In this document: positions 61,789 to 64,000 of the stretch, in pieces
Position numbering within the stretch: the stretch's first letter is position 1
How the letters are laid out: every line of letters starts with the position of its first letter
DNA from: Anticarsia gemmatalis
Lineage: Eukaryota > Arthropoda > Insecta > Lepidoptera > Erebidae
Length of the DNA stretch: 64,000 bases
Assembly (NCBI RefSeq): GCF_050436995.1
Contig: NC_134751.1
Span: 8,804,001 to 8,868,000, forward strand
Direction: 5' to 3'
The notes under the pieces: model-generated
What the model was told of the DNA's origin: nothing
The model's database searches: none
Seen by the model: only the letters and a program-made list of their open reading frames with translations
Translations under genes and position numbers: made by a program

Positions 61789-63460
61789 TACTGTTAAATA
61801 TGTTACGATATGACTATAATAGGTTTTAACTGACTTTATAGGATAAAAGACAAGTGAACTGCCTCATAAAGGCTGGTGCAGATTGCGTGTACGTGCGTGT
61901 GCGTGCACGTTGAATACAACGTATGAAACTTTAAATATGTATGTATATTAAATGTCTATAGGCCTGTGCCGGTCTTTAGTCTCTCAAAATTGATACTTGC
62001 CAATGAGTATTTCTTAACGGGATCTCGCAAAGAACATTTTATTCGTCCAAATTGTTCACACTCACATAACATTACATTCTCTAGGAACTTTACTTGTCAT
62101 GTACAAATTTCATATTTTATTAAACTAGAACTACACATTCGTACGTCTGTACTCTGTCAATCCACAAAGATATACTAACATAATGTTAAAGTGGGCATTG
62201 TCCTGTATTGTAGGTAAAATCTAAATTATTACTGGTCACAATAAAAAGTATTATTACATGGGTTACCTCCATGGTTGTCTCATTCCTTTACTACCTGCTA
62301 CTGTAATCTGGGAATTTGTTTTCACTGCCTTCCAGGGTGCATAGGACACCGAGTATTTTACCCACAATACAGGGTTTAACCCAGGCTAGATATCCAGATA
62401 AATAGTTTAACAATAAATCTTAATAGTTCTTGCATGTTACACTTCTTAAACACATAATATTAGGTACTTAAATATTACAATAGATTCCTACACTACTGCA
62501 TTTTGTTTCTAAATTAAAATAAATTACGTATTTATTTTATGAATGTTAAGTTAGCATTAGTGTTGTACTCATTTCAGTAGTAATTTATTATAGATTTCAG
62601 ACACCATGATTGTATTACAAATATTTTTGCTTTTATTTAATAAATGGATGTTAGCCTTATTTACCTGTAACAATTTTTTGTATATCTGAGTGACGTTATT
62701 ACTAAAAATAAAGTTGATAATATTATGAAGCTTTGAACGTTTTATTTTGATTATTTTCCTGACAAGTTATTTAGGTTTACATGCATAGGTTTTACCTATA
62801 CGTAAGACTTAATGTAGATAATAAGGCATACCTACTCCAAGTATCTATTTATACTCTGTCGATCATTCTGTTGCATCGATATCTAGTAAAAATCTTTTTA
62901 CTACGAAAAAAACTAATTAAAATTGGGTGCATATTTTAAATTTAGCGGAAATTAATTAACTAACTTGAGAGTATTAAGTGCCTACCCCTGTGCTAATTTA
63001 AAATTTTGGCGTGAAGAAATCAGTAATTATGAACTACCTTCTTAATAATGGCTATGATATATTATTATTCTCATTATTCTCTTTCAGATTTTTATATCTG
63101 GGAAAAATATATTATCTAATGTGGTGGTACTTCAATGACTTTTTTTCAAATTATTTTTCATGTTATCTTTTTAAGGTGTTCTTTTCGCGCGCAGGTGTTT
63201 TCTGTTACAACTACTTCTAAACATTACCGTTGTAGCTAATGTACTTAGAGGGTGATCAATGACCTTCTAGTCAACGTTCCCGTTCGGATTCCATTGACCT
63301 CGATCGGTTTGTCCTACAGTACGTCCGCATGCCTCTAGTTCGATAATGTCATGTCACGGACGCGCCGGCCACTTGTTTGGCTCATTGTTCCAACCACAGC
63401 TTCTGTGGTTCCTGTCATTGTGCCCTGATTCACCATGAAGTCCAACACGATTTTCATCGA
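61789..63460. other. HARS 3' UTR and spacer
   Basis: AATAAA at 62240-62245 is the likely HARS signal. A short alternating TG/CG tract lies at 61885-61912. The rest is AT-rich and shows no gene. Confidence 0.5.
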
Positions 63461-63467
63461 TATAAAA
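63461..63467 (+). promoter_or_regulatory. TATA box of the last gene
   Basis: TATAAAA followed about 38 bp later by an initiator-like ATCAGTT at 63497-63503, leaving a 5' UTR of about 47 nt before the ATG at 63547. A second TTTATA at 63471 would give a more usual 29-bp spacing. Confidence 0.6.
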
Positions 63468-63546
63468 CTCTTTATACCACCCAACTCCCGCTTATTATCA
63501 GTTTTAACCGTTTACTGTCAACATCTATCGCTTATTCTGTGATGAG

Positions 63547-64000
63547 ATGATTCGCCGACACAAATACTGTTTTAGTTTAGTAACGTGTGTGCTACTATTA
63601 ACATCAGAACTCAGTGCATCGGTGATAAAGGAGGGACTAGAAGAACATTTGAAAGATGTGTCACACAAAGAAGGTGCAGAGTCGATCAAACATGACAAAC
63701 ATAAGGGTGAAAAGGTGCTCCAAGAACAGAGTCAAATCAACGACAGTCATAAAAACCAGTTTTCGAAAGCTAACGACGAGGCAAAATACTTGAAGAAAGA
63801 ACATGACACAAATTCAGCATCAGAAAGCGACGCTTACAAGGGATACAATAGCCAACAGGACAAAGCGGAGGATAGTCAAGCTAAGGGATACAAGAGAGGA
63901 CATAAAAAAGGCCACCATAAGCAAGGTTTCCAAAATTCGTATCATAAAGATGAGTCGTCAAATAAGAGTACATTTTTTGATGATTTTAATGATGAAGGCG
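63547..64000 (+). CDS. Secreted Lys/His-rich protein (partial, runs off the window)
   Basis: ATG at 63547; an earlier ATG at 63542 hits a stop after one codon. 151 codons are open to the window edge. Signal peptide MIRRHKYCFSLVTCVLLLLT, then a very hydrophilic mature chain rich in Lys, His, Glu, Ser and Gln (HKEGAESIKHDKHKGEK, SQAKGYKRGHKKGHHK). The segment GYKRGHKKGHHKQGFQNSYH, followed by an acidic FFDDFNDEG, resembles insect secreted proteins with repeated GHKKGHH-type motifs (DUF4779-like), often linked with cuticle or haemolymph; that assignment is from memory of the pattern. No introns are seen in this part. Confidence 0.75.
   Translation, partial: MIRRHKYCFSLVTCVLLLTSELSASVIKEGLEEHLKDVSHKEGAESIKHDKHKGEKVLQEQSQINDSHKNQFSKANDEAKYLKKEHDTNSASESDAYKGYNSQQDKAEDSQAKGYKRGHKKGHHKQGFQNSYHKDESSNKSTFFDDFNDEG

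Noticed and set aside
1..64000. CRISPR arrays, bacterial operons, integrated viral genes
   Set aside because: Nothing of the kind is visible; all coding is of ordinary insect exon-intron form or DNA-transposon debris.

Overview
The window is nuclear DNA from an insect, almost certainly a moth or butterfly. It is AT-rich, has short GT-AG introns and a gustatory receptor of the insect type, and carries tRNA-derived SINEs, Helitron-like repeats and palindromic DNA elements typical of lepidopteran genomes. All gene models were assembled by eye from reading frames, splice sites and phase. No alignment or RNA data were available.

Layout, left to right. 1-9955 is non-coding and lies upstream of, or within a 5' intron of, ovo/shavenbaby. 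Its last three coding exons (9956-12736, +) encode the acidic and low-complexity middle of the protein and four C2H2 zinc fingers. A gustatory receptor (14776-22547, +) follows; its last intron is 6.1 kb and filled with transposable elements, including a 4.1 kb nested foldback. Next come a small secreted alanine-rich protein (23883-25546, +) and a 0.6 kb palindromic element (26785-27381). Glutamine-dependent NAD synthetase (28601-34675, -, 12 exons) is followed by a long non-coding gap and then a cytosolic carboxypeptidase of the AGBL2/AGBL3 type (39210-46127, +).

The right third is dense with housekeeping genes: an unrecognised secreted cysteine-rich protein (47278-48933, -), the V-ATPase assembly factor VMA21 (49700-50072, +) with an EXD1-like piRNA factor starting 45 bp after it (50118-51321, +), ESCRT-II subunit VPS36 (52201-54469, -) tail-to-tail with EXD1, and histidyl-tRNA synthetase (55652-61788, +). 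The last gene (63547 onward, +) encodes a secreted Lys/His-rich protein and is cut by the window end.

The genes do not form one pathway. The most unusual points are: (i) the nested foldback, whose arms carry a degenerate array with a 16-bp period; (ii) a symmetric cassette exon in the HisRS gene that encodes an eEF1B/GST-C-like domain and would split the WHEP domain, together with a separate mitochondrial first exon; (iii) the VMA21-EXD1 arrangement, which looks dicistronic; and (iv) a duplicated exon in the cysteine-rich secreted protein gene.
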